Assembly: GCA_028023455.1 (NCBI GenBank)
Contig: JAQFVV010012544.1
Location: 1-64,000, forward strand
Origin: Epiperipatus broadwayi
Lineage: Eukaryota > Onychophora > Udeonychophora > Euonychophora > Peripatidae
Reading direction: 5' to 3'
DNA: 64,000 nt
Shown here: positions 1 through 12,890 of the stretch, in pieces
Layout: the number at the start of each line of letters is the position of its first letter
How positions within the stretch are numbered: the first letter of the stretch is position 1
Position numbers and translations under genes: made by a program
The notes under the pieces: generated by a model
What the model was told of the DNA's origin: nothing
The model's input: only the letters and a program-made list of their open reading frames with translations
The model's database searches: none

Positions 1-335
1 CCGCAGATTTAAATACTCTTTTTTTCTTTTTAATTACAAATCATGTTAGCCTTTTTAAATGGGGGGGGGGATCTTTTGAATACATACGTGGAACAGTATA
101 TATGTTTCAATATATATATATATATATAAAGTACTTTATTAAATTATAGTAGATATTTGTTTCTAAACCACTAAATATCACATGATCACTATTTCTCTTG
201 CTAGCACATAACTGTTGGTACTGAGTGGCACTACTGTATGGAGAGTTTTGCCTTTTTCAATATTTGTTTTTAAAATATTGTTTACTGTATTAATTATTGT
301 ATTGTTTTTCAAAGAATTATATATATATATATATA
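1..335. other. Left flank with repeat fragments
   Basis: No gene is visible. The stretch holds a run of ten G at 61-70 and a TA tract near 111-128. At 217-252 there is a fragment of the palindromic repeat family (GAGTGGCACTACTGTATGG) seen again near 35.6, 40.0 and 49.75 kb. Bases 255-330 resemble 62605-62665 (shared TATTAATTATTGTATTGTTT), so this is a piece of an interspersed repeat ending in a TA tract. Confidence 0.55.
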
Positions 336-1565
336 TTCTAACCTAATAAAAGAAATGACGTTACTATCTATCAAAATAATAACGTACAGGCTGCTTCCAT
401 TAAAGTAAATCGGGCGGGTAACCAAACCCTCTATTATCTACTATGATATTTTATAGCTCTTCGTTAGGTTAGTTATATAATTCGGCTACAGAGATATGCA
501 GTTCAGACAGAGATAGAATAAAGAAAATAATTATCATTAATAAAATAGATTTAATAAAACAATTTAGAATAAACTAACATTCTCTCTCTATCCAAAACAC
601 ATTCTCTGAGCTATAAGTACTTGCACTGTTCGACAATGATGGTGATGATTTTATTTCATTGTTAATATTACTGACTAAATTAAAAACATTCAGTAATTTG
701 CCCATATGCTCTCAATATTTTATTATTATACAATTAAAAGTTTCCATCTCTTTAACCATGCCACACTTGTAATATTAATCATACTGAATCAATTCTTTCT
801 TTAAGAGTACTTATAATACTGACACTAATCTCAGGGTTCTCTGTTATATTTACTAAATGCTCGCAGTATTGTGTTGTCCAATAGAGCTGACATTTTGGTT
901 GGCTATAGAAAACATTTAACTTATTTAAATTCCAGGTGTCTTCATCCACATATCAACTATTATAATATTTAGCAAGATGATGACCTTATTAAAGAACAAC
1001 GTATAATTTTGAATAATACTGCCAATTTATAATCCAGAATCTCAGTCGGAATGATGAAAAGACAAGGGTGCTTTTGTGTCCTTCCATCACCCATGACAAC
1101 ACAATAATTAACTAAGATTTAATACTTAGACACTTCACTTAAATGTGTATGGAACAATATGCAATCAAATATATTAGTTTTGGAATAAAGTGATTTTACA
1201 CACACATAAAATAAAATGTTTTGGTCTGAAGTTTCAATTCCATAAATAATTCTTATTAAATTAAAAATAGAATGAAATATTTTATCTGCAATATAATTGT
1301 CTATCTAGTGTATTGAATTTGAGATTTCATAAATAATTTTGGACTCAAGAAAGTATTGCAAGTATTATGCAGATATACTTTTATTTAGCACACGAGAAAA
1401 ATGACTCAAAACAGCTTTTAATAAGACTATATTTATTATTAAATTTCAACAATATTCCAATTTATTCTTACAATTTAACAAAAACGATCCCTTAGGATTA
1501 ACATAATAAACAAAAATTTACACTTTAGTTGATCCCATATGGATAAAACAAAATAATAACTAATA
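336..1565. repeat. Left arm of a 1.23 kb inverted repeat
   Basis: This arm is the reverse complement of 4599-5833. Reading inward from the outer end, landmarks such as ATGACGTTACTATCTATCAA and GGATTAACATAATAAACAAA recur in inverted order on the right. In the roughly 120 outer bases I compared directly the arms differ at about three positions, so they are young or homogenised. The outer end lies beside a TA tract. Arms this long suit a large inverted-repeat transposon or a segmental inversion-duplication. No transposase was found. Confidence 0.9.
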
Positions 1566-4500
1566 ATAATTAGTCTATGCTTTTAGACTTAGATTCGAAC
1601 TACTTCTTCATCTTTGTTATACATTGACTCATATTAATTATAACGAATTAAATATTATTGTTGATACACTAACTTATCAGTTGAGTGTATCTTATATGAA
1701 CGGCTGCTTAACTTTATTCTGACTATGTGTTTTAAAATAAAAAATAATTGGATTCTAGGCAATGCGTACAAACGATTATTATCATCGTATATTTAACTAA
1801 ATGACAGTTTTTATTTAGATAACTTATTATAATTTATGGGTTATTTATCAGAAGTTACACTTATTATTTTTAATGTTTACCTGAATAACAACTGAAGTTG
1901 TTATACCCACTGTTCTTCCTCCGTATAAGTTATATTGTGAGTGCTACTTAATAATTAACTTGAATTAAACTTAATATTTGAACCCTCCTTTGGCAAACAA
2001 AAATTTATAAATCACGCAAATTTAAACTTATTCTCTCCATTGACTTATGTGTGGATTACCCGCACTATTCCGACGCACAATCCAGACATTGATCATATAT
2101 ACTAGCACTCTATTTTTACTAAATGGATCAGAAGGAATTTACCTCCAGTATACCCGTTATCTTGCCATAACTTTTTAAATAAAACACAATATTCTACACC
2201 TTCCGTGGTGGAATTATCTCTATTTTCTCATGAGGAAAAGGGAATAATACCGTAGATACGAAGAGTTAACGACTATCTTAAAATAGTTTGGTGGGTCCTT
2301 GCCTCTTACCTGGGCATAATAGGAACACACACCAATATAATCCTCTCATGGGATTTTAACGAAGAAATAAACTACATACGGTATAAATGGCTGATCGTCC
2401 TGGCTCTGGGAAGCGATCGCTTGGGTTATAACCATACCCGAATTCTAGATTTATTTATTCCCCTCATGGAAAATAAAGCTTTTGGGGAGATTCTTTCCAT
2501 CCCTCAAAATAAATACATACAATTATTACTAATGTGAATATTAATCATATACTGATGCTATTCGGGGCAAGACAAGCAAATACACTAATTACACAAAATT
2601 TATATTCCGGGGTATACTTAAATCAACGTCTGTAATCAATGGATAATACAAAATAAACATAATAATTTTCACCTTTGCCAAAGAAACATTCAACAGGGAA
2701 TTTGTAATATAATATTCTGAACTAAATTAAGTGAATGCGTTAATAAAAAAAAATAATTGGGAATAAATTCCGCAATTAACATAGTATAAATTTGTTTAAA
2801 ACTTTAAATAAATAAGATTCCGTATAGCATTTCTTTTTAATTACTTCTGATAATTTTAACTAGATATTTTATCAATTAGGTATCTGACTTTTCTACTTTT
2901 ACGCATTTAACATATAAATTTATACCCATAATTGCCTATCATAAGTAAACACATTTTATATAAAAAAATATTTCCATGTCAAATATAAATTTAACCTAAT
3001 ATAATTAAAAGAAAACATACCTTTATGATTACAAGGTCATTTAAATACTACTTGAATATACATCTTTCAACCTGTTGATAAAAAAATATACATAATTTTT
3101 CAAATAAAAAGTATTACTTAACAAGTGTTTATTCTCTTTCTAGAAAAATGTTTTTCCGTTGGGCAATTTATTTAGATGAAGAACTTGATCCTTTCGTAGT
3201 TCACGAAGCAAAAATTTAAAACAAGAAACACATTTTATTATATCATTTCGATAAAAGTAAACTAACATTCTGGCGCATTTAATAATTAAGCAAAGAAAAC
3301 ATAATAGCGTTGGATATTAATTCTTCTTTGAATTAACTTATATAATTTTGGGATCCAAGAAAGACAATACATAACTTAACATGACGAATATTTTGACGCT
3401 TGACGATCACATATATACAATTCTTTTCCTTTTTAATATTGGCGATACGTACCATTTTATTTAGCTAGCTGGTTTAAGAATAAACTAATGCGCGACTTTT
3501 AGGAAATATTATAATCATAAGGGCTGCAGCTGACTTACGTAGATAGAATTTTACGGACTATGCACGCATACAAAATTTTCATATACTTGCCTTGAGAAAA
3601 TTTATATTTTCCTTTTTAAAATTATGCAGGTGCATAAGTAAATATCCTTTATCATTCATATTATTTCTAGATAATTTTCATTGAATAAATTATATTTTAA
3701 TGTGAGGAGCTTTCATTATTTTTAAATGCAGACAATGTCAGTTTAAAAGAGCGCGAAATTTTATAGTTAACTTTCCTTAGCTTTTATAATATGTCTTTTA
3801 AATTATAAATTTTTCTTTTATACCAAGAAAAAATTATCAAATAAGGTAAAGTTAATAAATAATTGTTTATTTGCTGGAAATTATTTATATTCTTAATTTT
3901 TCAACATAATGATATTTTCCGTGATTGCTGTAGTCAATACGGTCATTTTGAACTCTAGTACACGATAGTATAATTTTGAGTATAAAAACTTTATAATAGG
4001 TCGATGGACATAGAAAAGCAGAACATCCTATCAATTAAGATTAGCCAAACATGATATTATCAAACATTTAATGGACTGATATTTATTTCTGCAATAAAAA
4101 ATATAAAAAATTTTGTTACCGAATTTCAGTACTCACTCCTTCTTGAAGACTAAATAGCAGACTAAACTTTTTTTTTTTTTAGTTTTTGGCGGTCTTGTTT
4201 TATTTAGCGACCTCTTACAGAGAAAAAATCATTTAATTATACATAAACAAAAGAAAGGAAAAAAAAACAAACCTATTACAGTTATTTTTTTTGTTCTGTA
4301 TGGTTTAAATGAACTACAAAATAATTTGACAAATAATGTAAAATAATAAATACATTTAATTAACAATATTTATTTGTGATGTATATTTCTGTATACATTA
4401 TTGTCTAAATAATTTAACAATAAAATTACCAGAAGCTATTGTTTTATGATAAGATACTCATTTCTTCCCCCTCTGTCCATCTAAATCAATTATTGTTTAT

Positions 4501-4598
4501 AATTTGTGCTTTATACTAGATTTAATTGCTCTTATGGTTAATATTTTTAACTAAACTATTTATGCTCTCTTTCAAAATGACATTAAATTACTAAATTT
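1566..4598. other. CpG-richer spacer between the inverted arms
   Basis: No long open reading frame is present. About 2040-2530 and 3430-3600 contain many CG dinucleotides (for example GCGATCGC near 2415, and TACGG, CCGAC, CGCGAC), whereas most of the window is nearly CG-free. GT donor-like sites occur on the minus strand near 2310 (CCCAGGTAAGAG) and near 2140. A TATAAAT lies near 2380 on the plus strand. This could be the interior of a mobile element or a noncoding gene, and I cannot assign a product. Confidence 0.4.
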
Positions 4599-5833
4599 AT
4601 TAGTTATTATTTTGTTTTATCCATATGGGATCAACTAAAGTGTAAATTTTTGTTTATTATGTTAATCCTAAGGGATCGTTTTTGTTAAATTGTAAGAATA
4701 AATTGGAATATTGTTGAAATTTAATAATAAATATAGTCTTATTAAAAGCTGTTTTGAGTCATTTTTCTCGTGTGCTAAATAAAAGTATATCTGCATAATA
4801 CTTGCAATACTTTCTTGAGTCCAAAATTATTTATGAAATCTTAAGTTCAATACACTAGCTAGACAATTATATTGCAGATCAGAATATTTCATTCTATTTT
4901 TAATTTAATAAGAATTATTTATGGAATTGAAACTTCAGACCAAAACATTTTATTTTATGTGTGTGTAAAATCACTTTATTCCAAAACTAATATATTTGAT
5001 TGCATATTGTTCCATACACATTTAAGTGAAGTGTCTAAGTATTAAATCTTAGTTAATTATTGTGTTGTCATGGGTGATGGAAGGACACAAAAGCACCCTT
5101 GTCTTTTCATCATTCCGACTGAGATTCTGGATTATAAATTGGCAGTATTATTCAAAATTACATGTTGTTCTTTAATAAGGTCATCATCTTGCTAAATATT
5201 ATAATAGTTGATATGTGGATGAAGACACCTGGAATTTAAATAAGTTAAATGTGTTCTATAGCCAACCAGAATGTCAGCTCTATTGGACAACACAATACTG
5301 CCGAGCAATTTAGTAAATATAACAGAGAACCCTGAGATTAGTGTCAGTATTATAAGTGCTCTTAAAGAAAGAATTGATTCAGTATGATTAATATTACAAG
5401 TATGGCATGGTTAAAGAGATGGAAACTTTTAATTGTATAATAATAAAATATTGAGAGCATATGGGCAAATTACTGAATGTTTTTAATTTAGTCAGTAATA
5501 TTAACAATGAAATAAAATCATCATCATCATTGTCAAACAGTGCAAGTACTTATAGCTCAGAGAATGTGTTTTGGATAGAGAGAGAATGTTAGTTTATTCT
5601 AAATTGTTTTATTAAATCTATTTTATTAATGATAATTATTTTCTTTATTCTATCTCTGTCTGAACTGCATATCTCTGTAGCCAAATTATATAACTAACCT
5701 AATGAAGAGCTATAAAATATCATAGTAGATAATAGAGGGTTTGGTTACTCGCCCGATTTACTTTAATGGAAGCAGCCTGTACATTATTATTTTGATAGAT
5801 AGTAACGTCATCCATATTTAGTAGGTTAGAAAT
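4599..5833. repeat. Right arm of a 1.23 kb inverted repeat
   Basis: Reverse complement of 336-1565. The inner edge is near TATTAGTTATTATTTTG, and similarity fades past TAGTAGGTTAGAA at 5820-5833. An 89-codon open frame on the minus strand (5720-5989) straddles the outer edge of this arm but resembles no family I know. Confidence 0.9.
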
Positions 5834-6393
5834 GGCCGCCCAACTACAGGGGCCTTCGATGGCTAGAGTTGGCCACGAAGAATTTGGTAGAATTTTCTTG
5901 AAATAAATATAAATAGTATTTGCATGTGAATGAATTAATTGTTCATTGATTGAAAATGTTTGCCAATGATAAATTGTTTCTTTAGCCATAAAATATTATA
6001 TGAATGTCTATTTTAAGACAGAATCTTTTGCCACTGAATAAATAAATTTTTATTGTTATAGTTTTATGGTCTGTAAGTAATTCCATATAATATTATAATG
6101 ATTTAGCATTTATGATGATCTGCTTGTCTAGTGGTATGATTGGCACTTATACCATAATACATAATGGTTTGGTGAGATTTCTATGGACCAAGTAGCATAT
6201 GAGAAAAGAATATTCGGTAGTTAATGATGGGACTTTAGAGATAGTAAATATTAGAACATAGTTTTGGTATAAATTGTTTTGATAGGAGAGGCATAGGGGC
6301 AGGATATCTTTTCAATAATTACTTATCAATATTATTAATAGTTTATTGCTAGTTTCAGTACTGTCAAATAGCAGAAAAAGTTTAATATTAAGT
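5834..6393. other. Leader region between inverted repeat and gag, with a tRNA-Pro-like remnant
   Basis: No coding potential is convincing. At about 6117-6190 on the plus strand, TGTCTAGTGGTATGATT closely matches the D-arm and A box of metazoan tRNA-Pro. The B-box half (GGTTTGGTGAGATTTC) is degenerate and the acceptor and anticodon stems do not pair. It is best read as a tRNA-derived remnant rather than a working tRNA. The rest may be the 5' leader of the gag element. No LTR pair was seen around it. Confidence 0.35.
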
Positions 6394-8596
6394 ATGAGTG
6401 AAGACCAAGATAGTCAGGATATGTCAGAGGATTTGGGAGAATCTCAAGAGCTCCAATCCCCGGATACCCAAATTCCACATTTTCACATAGAAGTAAGAGA
6501 AGAACAAGAATCTTTAGATGAAGTTAGTCCGAAAAAAGTTAAAGTAGATAAAGATTTACCTGGGGATGAGCAAGTCCAAATATTTGCAATATTACAAAAT
6601 TTGTCTACACAGCTGGGAAATTTAAATAGTGAAATAAAAAACTCAGAAAGTAAAATAGAAAATCAAATTAAAAATTCCAATAGTGAATTAGAAAGTAAAA
6701 TAGAAAGTCAAATTAAAAATTCCAATAGTGAATTAGAAAATCAAATTAAAAATTCCAATATTGAATTAGAAAATAAAATAGAAAGTCAAATTAAAAATTC
6801 CAATAGTGAATTAGAAAATCAAATTAAAAATTCCAATATTGAATTAGAAAGTAAAATAGAAAGTCATGTACAACAATTAAATGATGAATTAAAAATTCAA
6901 ATAAAAATTTCCAATAGTGAATTAGAAAATCAAATTAAAAATTCAAACAGTGAATTAAAGAATCAAATTCAGGATTTGGACAATAAATTAGACAATCATG
7001 TACAGGAGATCAAAGACCTAAAGGAAGAGTTAAAGAACCATATTGAAGAGTCAAAAGTGGCCTCCGAAAAACTAGAAATAAAAATTAAGAAATAAATAAA
7101 AATAAAGTCGGAAAGGGCCGAAAATTTGATCGAAGCCATTCAACAGGACTTCATAAGCCAATATGTAGAATTAAACAGTAAAGTTAAGGATAAAATAGAA
7201 GGTATTAAAGAAGACTTAGATAGTACTAGGAGTGAATTTAGGAACTTAAAGGAAGAAGTCCAAAATAGAACTCTTGAACCGGATAATATAGCAATAGGAT
7301 ATCAGAGCCAGATTACTAGCAGAATAGCTAAGTTAGAAAATCAAGATGAAACCCAATGTGAAATTAATAAAAAGATGGAAAGTGAGTTAATTCAAGTTCT
7401 AGGAAAGGTAGAACAGTTTAATGATATAGTGAAGAATAATTCACAAATATTACAAAATGATCTTAAAGAGGAAATAGAGGAATATATGATTCAATGTGAA
7501 AATACAGTATATCAAAGACTAGAAAATAAACTTGAGTTAGAGAAAGATGAAAATATTAACCAGTTAAAGCAACAAATTCAAAATTTAAATGTAGGCCTTA
7601 AGGACACTTCTATAAAAATAGATTGTGAATGGCAAAATTATAAATTGGGATTAGAAAACCGTATGAAAGCTATGGACCTTAATATGGATAAAGTTGTTCA
7701 TAATAGAAATGTCTCTGAAACTAAGGTTAAAGAAATTAATAATGACCATAATCAACCTGTAATCTCTGAATTACATACAATGATGAGCCCAGTTGAATTA
7801 ATGTATAATCCATTGACTGAGGCCAGACATAAAGTCATGTTGGAGCCCGAAATTAATAGCTCCATGGCTTTGAAATTCCTTAAAATCAAATTCTTTAAAG
7901 GAGAATACCAGGAGAATCCACATGAATATCTCCAAAATTTAGACGAATTGTTCACCTTATGTCATTTGTCGGAGGTAGAGAAAATTGCTATTGCCACAAA
8001 CCATTTATGTTCTGCCTCTAAGGATTGGTGGCAATCGTTATTTATAAAACCGGAAACGTATGTGGACTTTAAATATCTCATGTTAGCTAGTTTTTGGGGG
8101 GGAAGACTGACAAGACAACCTCAGGTATCAAATATCTCAGGAAAGGTACCAGGTAAATAAAGGCAGTTACACTCAATTTTTCCGAAGTCAGGCCGTCAAA
8201 CTGAAAACGTTGACAGCCTATCCTTTGTCTGAAACCCAGATTGTACGCATAATTCGTCATAATTTACCACGGCATATCCAGCAGGTCTTAATTGCTGCGG
8301 ATAGGCATACAATAGAAGAAGTAGTTGAGATTTTGGACTCTCTAGAAACTAGTGATAGAAATATAGATCATAGGAGTAGAATAAATAGGGACACCAATCC
8401 TATGGTAAACAATATTAGTTTTACAGATAGGTCCTATGTGGGAAAGAGGAGGTTAAACAAAGAAAAGGGGTATTATAGGAAGAGTCCCTATAGTAGACCA
8501 AATAGCCACATTAGTAGGCCGACAGTGAAAAGAAGGGTTCTAAATGAGGATCAACCTTCTACAAGTGGTATCACCACGATACTAAAGAAAACATAA
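6394..8596 (+). pseudogene. Broken retroelement Gag with long coiled coil
   Basis: This is a relic of a Ty3/gypsy-type (retrotransposon gag domain) Gag. The first ATG in frame is 6394 (MSEDQDSQDM), after an acidic N-terminus. Residues from about 85 to 400 are charged coiled coil with repeated NQIKNSNSELE units. A single in-frame TAA at 7093-7095 interrupts it and the same frame resumes at 7096. The capsid-like domain follows (FKGEYQENPHEYLQNLDELF, then KDWWQSLF, then the FW motif near 8090). A frameshift between about 8095 and 8125, by a run of G, moves the continuation into another frame: RYQISQERYQVNKGSYTQFF near 8130, then LSETQIVRIIRHNLPRHIQQ to the stop at 8594. No CCHC knuckle, protease, RT or integrase follows, so it is gag-only as seen here. 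Gag would form the particle shell, but these breaks prevent a full product. The coding repeat is tandem at the DNA level. Confidence 0.75.
6640..6990 (+). repeat. Coding minisatellite of 11- and 15-residue coiled-coil units
   Basis: Units of 33 bases (AATCAAATTAAAAATTCC plus AATAGTGAATTAGAA) and 45-base variants repeat within the gag reading frame. They encode NQIKNSNSELE and KIESQIKNSNSELE-type blocks. Eleven- and fifteen-residue steps both keep a coiled-coil hydrophobic stripe, so length change by unit gain or loss would preserve the fold. Confidence 0.8.
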
Positions 8597-8917
8597 CAAA
8601 GGTAGTAAAGATAGCGGGCATATAAAAAAAAAGGATCTCAAACCCTGATGGAACATGAGATACCTACAATGCCCGAAGCCTACTACCATATTCTAAACAA
8701 AATTAAATATGTAAGAGTAGATTTATTAACTTCTAAGAGAAGTATGATATAGACCTAACAATACAATAAGGAATATTAGTAATATATGTGTTATTTTATT
8801 TTTTATTTTTCCTAACGGTGGGAGAATAATTTTATTTTTCTATTTTCTAGAAAAAGGATAGCATTGTTTTCCTGTGGAAACGATGCTAAATAGACCAAGT
8901 GTCAATAACACTAGGTT

Positions 8918-8919
<2 letters not shown>
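8597..8919. other. Tail of the gag element, no pol
   Basis: All frames are closed by stops within short distances. No protease, reverse transcriptase or integrase motif is visible. The sequence ends in CACTAGGTTACA directly before an AT tract, which may be the end of the element. Confidence 0.4.

Positions 8920-8963
<44 letters not shown>
8920..8963. repeat. AT microsatellite
   Basis: Pure AT dinucleotide run of about 22 units immediately after the gag element tail. Confidence 0.95.
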
Positions 8964-8964
<1 letters not shown>

Positions 8965-11774
8965 GAGTGACGCTATAACATGATAGATTTCAAAGCATTA
9001 CAATACAATTATATTATATTTTAATTCTTAATTTGTTATAAATTTAATATACAAATTTATTCTTATATCATTTAAGACATATATAACTTCAATTCCAGAG
9101 GTAACCAAGATACATATATTACAAAATGTTTACTCTAAATAATTTGGTTTTAAAATAGTGAAAAATTCTTGGTAAAAGCATTACACCACATGTATCTGTG
9201 TTAGACTTGTGTGGAGTTAGAAAACAGATTTTAAAAATAACAAATTTAAAATATATTTTGGACAAAACAAAATTATCCAAGCAGCACTATTTTTAATTCA
9301 CTAAAGTTTTTGTTTTTTTCTTACTGAGGTGCTAATGTAAAATTTAAAGGTGCTAAAATTAAAGATTTAATTTTACAATTGTAAACAAGTTAATAGGTTT
9401 GCAAGGGTGGTATTAGAAGACCAATATAAAAAACCCAAATTTTAGCACTCAAAAATTCCCCTCTCTATTAAATGTTAAGCAGTTGCTGCCAGGAGCTACA
9501 ACCATTTTAAAATTAATCTAATCAGCTAGGAAGATCTAGCTTTGTCATCATCCTTTGGAAGAGGGGTGACCTTCTGACTGCTGCAAGTCATCATCATTAC
9601 TGCAGAATGGAAGAGACCAGTTTCACTAGCTGCACAAAGACATCAAAAGAACAATCTATTAAAGAGTGCTAGTGCCTAATTCAAATGCCAGATAACTCAA
9701 ACAGAAGAAGATTGGTAATATTTCTTCTCCACAGAGCACAATAAATCTTTATTAAAGTATTCTTAAAAGGTTATCATAAACTTATAATTAATAACTTCTC
9801 AGTAAATTAAACTATGTATAATTATAAACTGTTAAACATAACTAAAAAAACTTATAACTGTAACAGTCTTGCCTACATTAAAAATAAATATAATTGTAAT
9901 TTTATATAACTTCTCTTAAATATAAAAACTATAATTAGTTATTACTAATTTTTCTAATCTGTGGTCATACCTCTTCTATTTTACTTTATTTTATCAAATT
10001 GATATTATGATATGCCATAATTCAAAGCAAAGGTAAGTAATTTAGCAAACTTTGAGAGAATTGATTAGAAGCTCTCCAGTAGAATATTCCTTTGCTGGCT
10101 TTAGCAAACATAAATCTCTGTTTTAGAATCTGTTCTTATATATAACAACAAACTGTTACACACTCATTGTTATATATGTATGTTTATTTAAGCTATTATG
10201 TACTAGCTTATCATTAATGTTTGTGAATTAAGAATATATGTATAGTTAGATAATAGCAGGGATGATATTTAAAGGCATATTAGTAATTATTAATTAAGCC
10301 CTGAAATATGCTTTTCTATTCCATAGTTTATTAGATGAAATATACAACATTAATATTTCTAAACTATATTGCTTTAGAGAAACCCCTTTTGGCATGTTTA
10401 AAGTATGCTAATTGAAACAGGATTAATGTAGTTGCACAGAATGAAACTATAGTATCCATGCATTTAGATTTAAATTTAATTTTAATATTAATATTATTTA
10501 GTAAGCATTATGAATGTGTTTTTACTAAACACTATACATGTATTTATGTCTTGCTATGATTGTTTTGTTAAAATGGGCTTATGGTAATATGCCAATCATT
10601 ATTTATTTTGGACAACCACCCTAGATCTGGAACCTGAGGGTCTAAAAACCAAATTTAAAGTTGTTACAACACCCAAACTAATGTTCCATTATCCTAGCAA
10701 GTTGTACAGTTCAATGGATCTGATTACTTGGAACTGAATCCTGTGAATAATTATACAATTCCCCCCCCCACACACACAATTTTTATCAATAATTTAGTGG
10801 CATAGTATCAGAACCTTTTATACAATCACCAGTTTGTTCTGCCCTATTATTATGAAATTCAGCATTATTCTGAACATGGAATCTAGTTTACTTAAGTAAT
10901 CTGTGTATAAAACATGCTTATTTCTCGTAATGTGTATGTTAGCATGAATAAATTAATGTGTTAACATATATCATCTCTGTAACATTTACCTTTCATAGTG
11001 AACCCATAATAGTTGGCATAACATATATCTTGACATGAATATTAGCCACACATAATAAACTATAATATATTCTTAATACATTCTACAAGATGAGACTCCT
11101 GTAACCTAAATTAGTTCATTATTATAACACCTGCATGTGTAAACCTAACCAATGTACATTTGTTTGTTGTTATATTAATTAATTTGCTTAGTTTATTTTA
11201 TAAAGATATTAAAATTGTAATTCCTTTTCATGTATGTCTTGCAATCTACTTCACATCATTCCAAATCCATGTAAATTTAGTATCAATGTGTTAATTTATA
11301 TGCATTAGTTTATTTAGATATAAGTGTGTGCTTGTTAATAGTATTAATAACTACTGGCCAGCTTGTGAATTAAATTGAAATCGAGTGTAACCTCATATAT
11401 GTCATCCATAATGTAGTAAAGCACAGAGCACTGGTAAATGAGTTAAAGTGTAGTCAGATTCGAATTTTCAACTCCTCATCTGGATAAGCTTTAGTGTAAT
11501 TTGCCAGAACTCTGGATTTTGTTGTTTGAATGCTCAAATATTTCAACTTTAAATATCATTCAAAGCATTGTTACAGATTTATAAATGCCATGCTTTTAAT
11601 ATTATTGTAAATTGATCTAGTGTGTGTTTTTTTAGTATCTTGTTTGTTCCAAGTTAACTCAGATAGAGTCTTAGTTATATGGTTAATTAAATGAACTATT
11701 TATTTTGAACTTAATAAATAGATTAGTTCACAAACTAGAATTAAAGTTGAATCAGATGTTAGTAATCCACAGCA
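8964..11774. other. AT-rich intergenic sequence
   Basis: No gene or clear repeat pair was found. Bases 9470-9720 are locally less AT-rich, with many AGCT/CTGC words but no open frame. A C9 run followed by a short CA repeat sits at 10762-10779. Confidence 0.5.
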
Positions 11775-12890
11775 GAATAAATGAGATATTTTATAACCAT
11801 TAGGAAAGCTCTTACAAAATATTAATAGGAATAAGTGAAATTGTATCTATAGGTGACATGACTACTCTAATCATATAATGCCTGAAGTATAAAACCCATG
11901 CATCTTAATAAATAATTAGAGAGGCTAGATCAGTTAATAAAAAATAATTTTAGCACAAGTAAATACAAATTAAATTAGTAATGAGGCATTGCAATTTTCT
12001 TTTTTTATTTTCTAAGTTTTCTTTAAAGATATGTGCTAATAAATTCATAGCTTAAGAATTAAAGCAGTAGATTAAATAATAGAATTACCAAATAGTACAC
12101 ATATGTAAGTAGAATGTATAAGTTGGTGAAAGCCATCAAAAGTACTTTTTTTTATTTCTCCAAGTGAGAGATAATGTAATAATATACCTATATGAGATTT
12201 TACCTTTAAAAAATTGTTTTCTTGTGTCTATTTTTATTTTATTCCTGCACAATTTTTTGTTAATATCTATTTAAGTAGTCAATAAATACATTTGGATTGT
12301 TTCTATTAAATTATTCAAATAAATTTTAAATAAATATAAGAAATCACAATCACAAACCAACTCCTAATTAAATTAATTCAATTACATTATTTATATATGT
12401 ATGCATTAATTAGTTAGATTATTAAATATTCTTTATTTTTTTATTGGTAGTTTCATTTTTTTAGCATTAAACTTTTACAAATTTTATATAAAGTTATTTA
12501 AAATATTTTGCAAAATATTTATTAATTCCAGGAGATCTAAATAAAGTTAAGAAGATGTGTGTACAACTCTATAAAAACTATATAAATGTTATTCAATATC
12601 ATATTGCATTGAAATCATTCTATAAAGATCATAACAATCCTTATGTCAAGGCAGTAATTTTAAAAAGATCTTAATATATATTAAAAGAAATACAAACTTA
12701 CTTAGGTGTTAGATATCTTAATTACTCATAAAAACAAGTATTCTAGGCAGCTAAACCTAAACATGTCTGGCTAAAAATAATAGATTAGAAAAGGGTCTTG
12801 ATTGCTGGATTCTTTTCTGAGGTCATGATAACGCATCTGATGAGATTCCATTTATACACAACAGAAATAATAGTCATCTTAACAGTAATT
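11775..12890. repeat. Duplicated segment, copy 1 (uninterrupted)
   Basis: Collinear with 13435-15800 at moderate identity. Shared landmarks in order are ATAATGCCTGAAGTATAAAA, TAGAATGTATAAGTT, AGTCAATAAATAC, TTATTTAAAATATTTTG and TTAATATATATTAAAAGAAA. The copies differ by many substitutions and small indels, so the duplication is old. No coding content is seen. It serves as the empty-site reference for the foldback insertion in copy 2. Confidence 0.85.

Noticed and set aside
5720-5989. 89-codon minus-strand open frame beside the palindrome arm
   Set aside because: It straddles the arm boundary, has no recognisable domain, and about 70 bases of it are simply arm sequence.
7752-7955. 67-codon minus-strand open frame inside gag
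   Set aside because: Shadow of the gag frame on the other strand.
12836-12870. CTGATGAG with a later GAAAT as a hammerhead
   Set aside because: No stem II pairing, and the duplicate copy near 15780 does not keep the core box.
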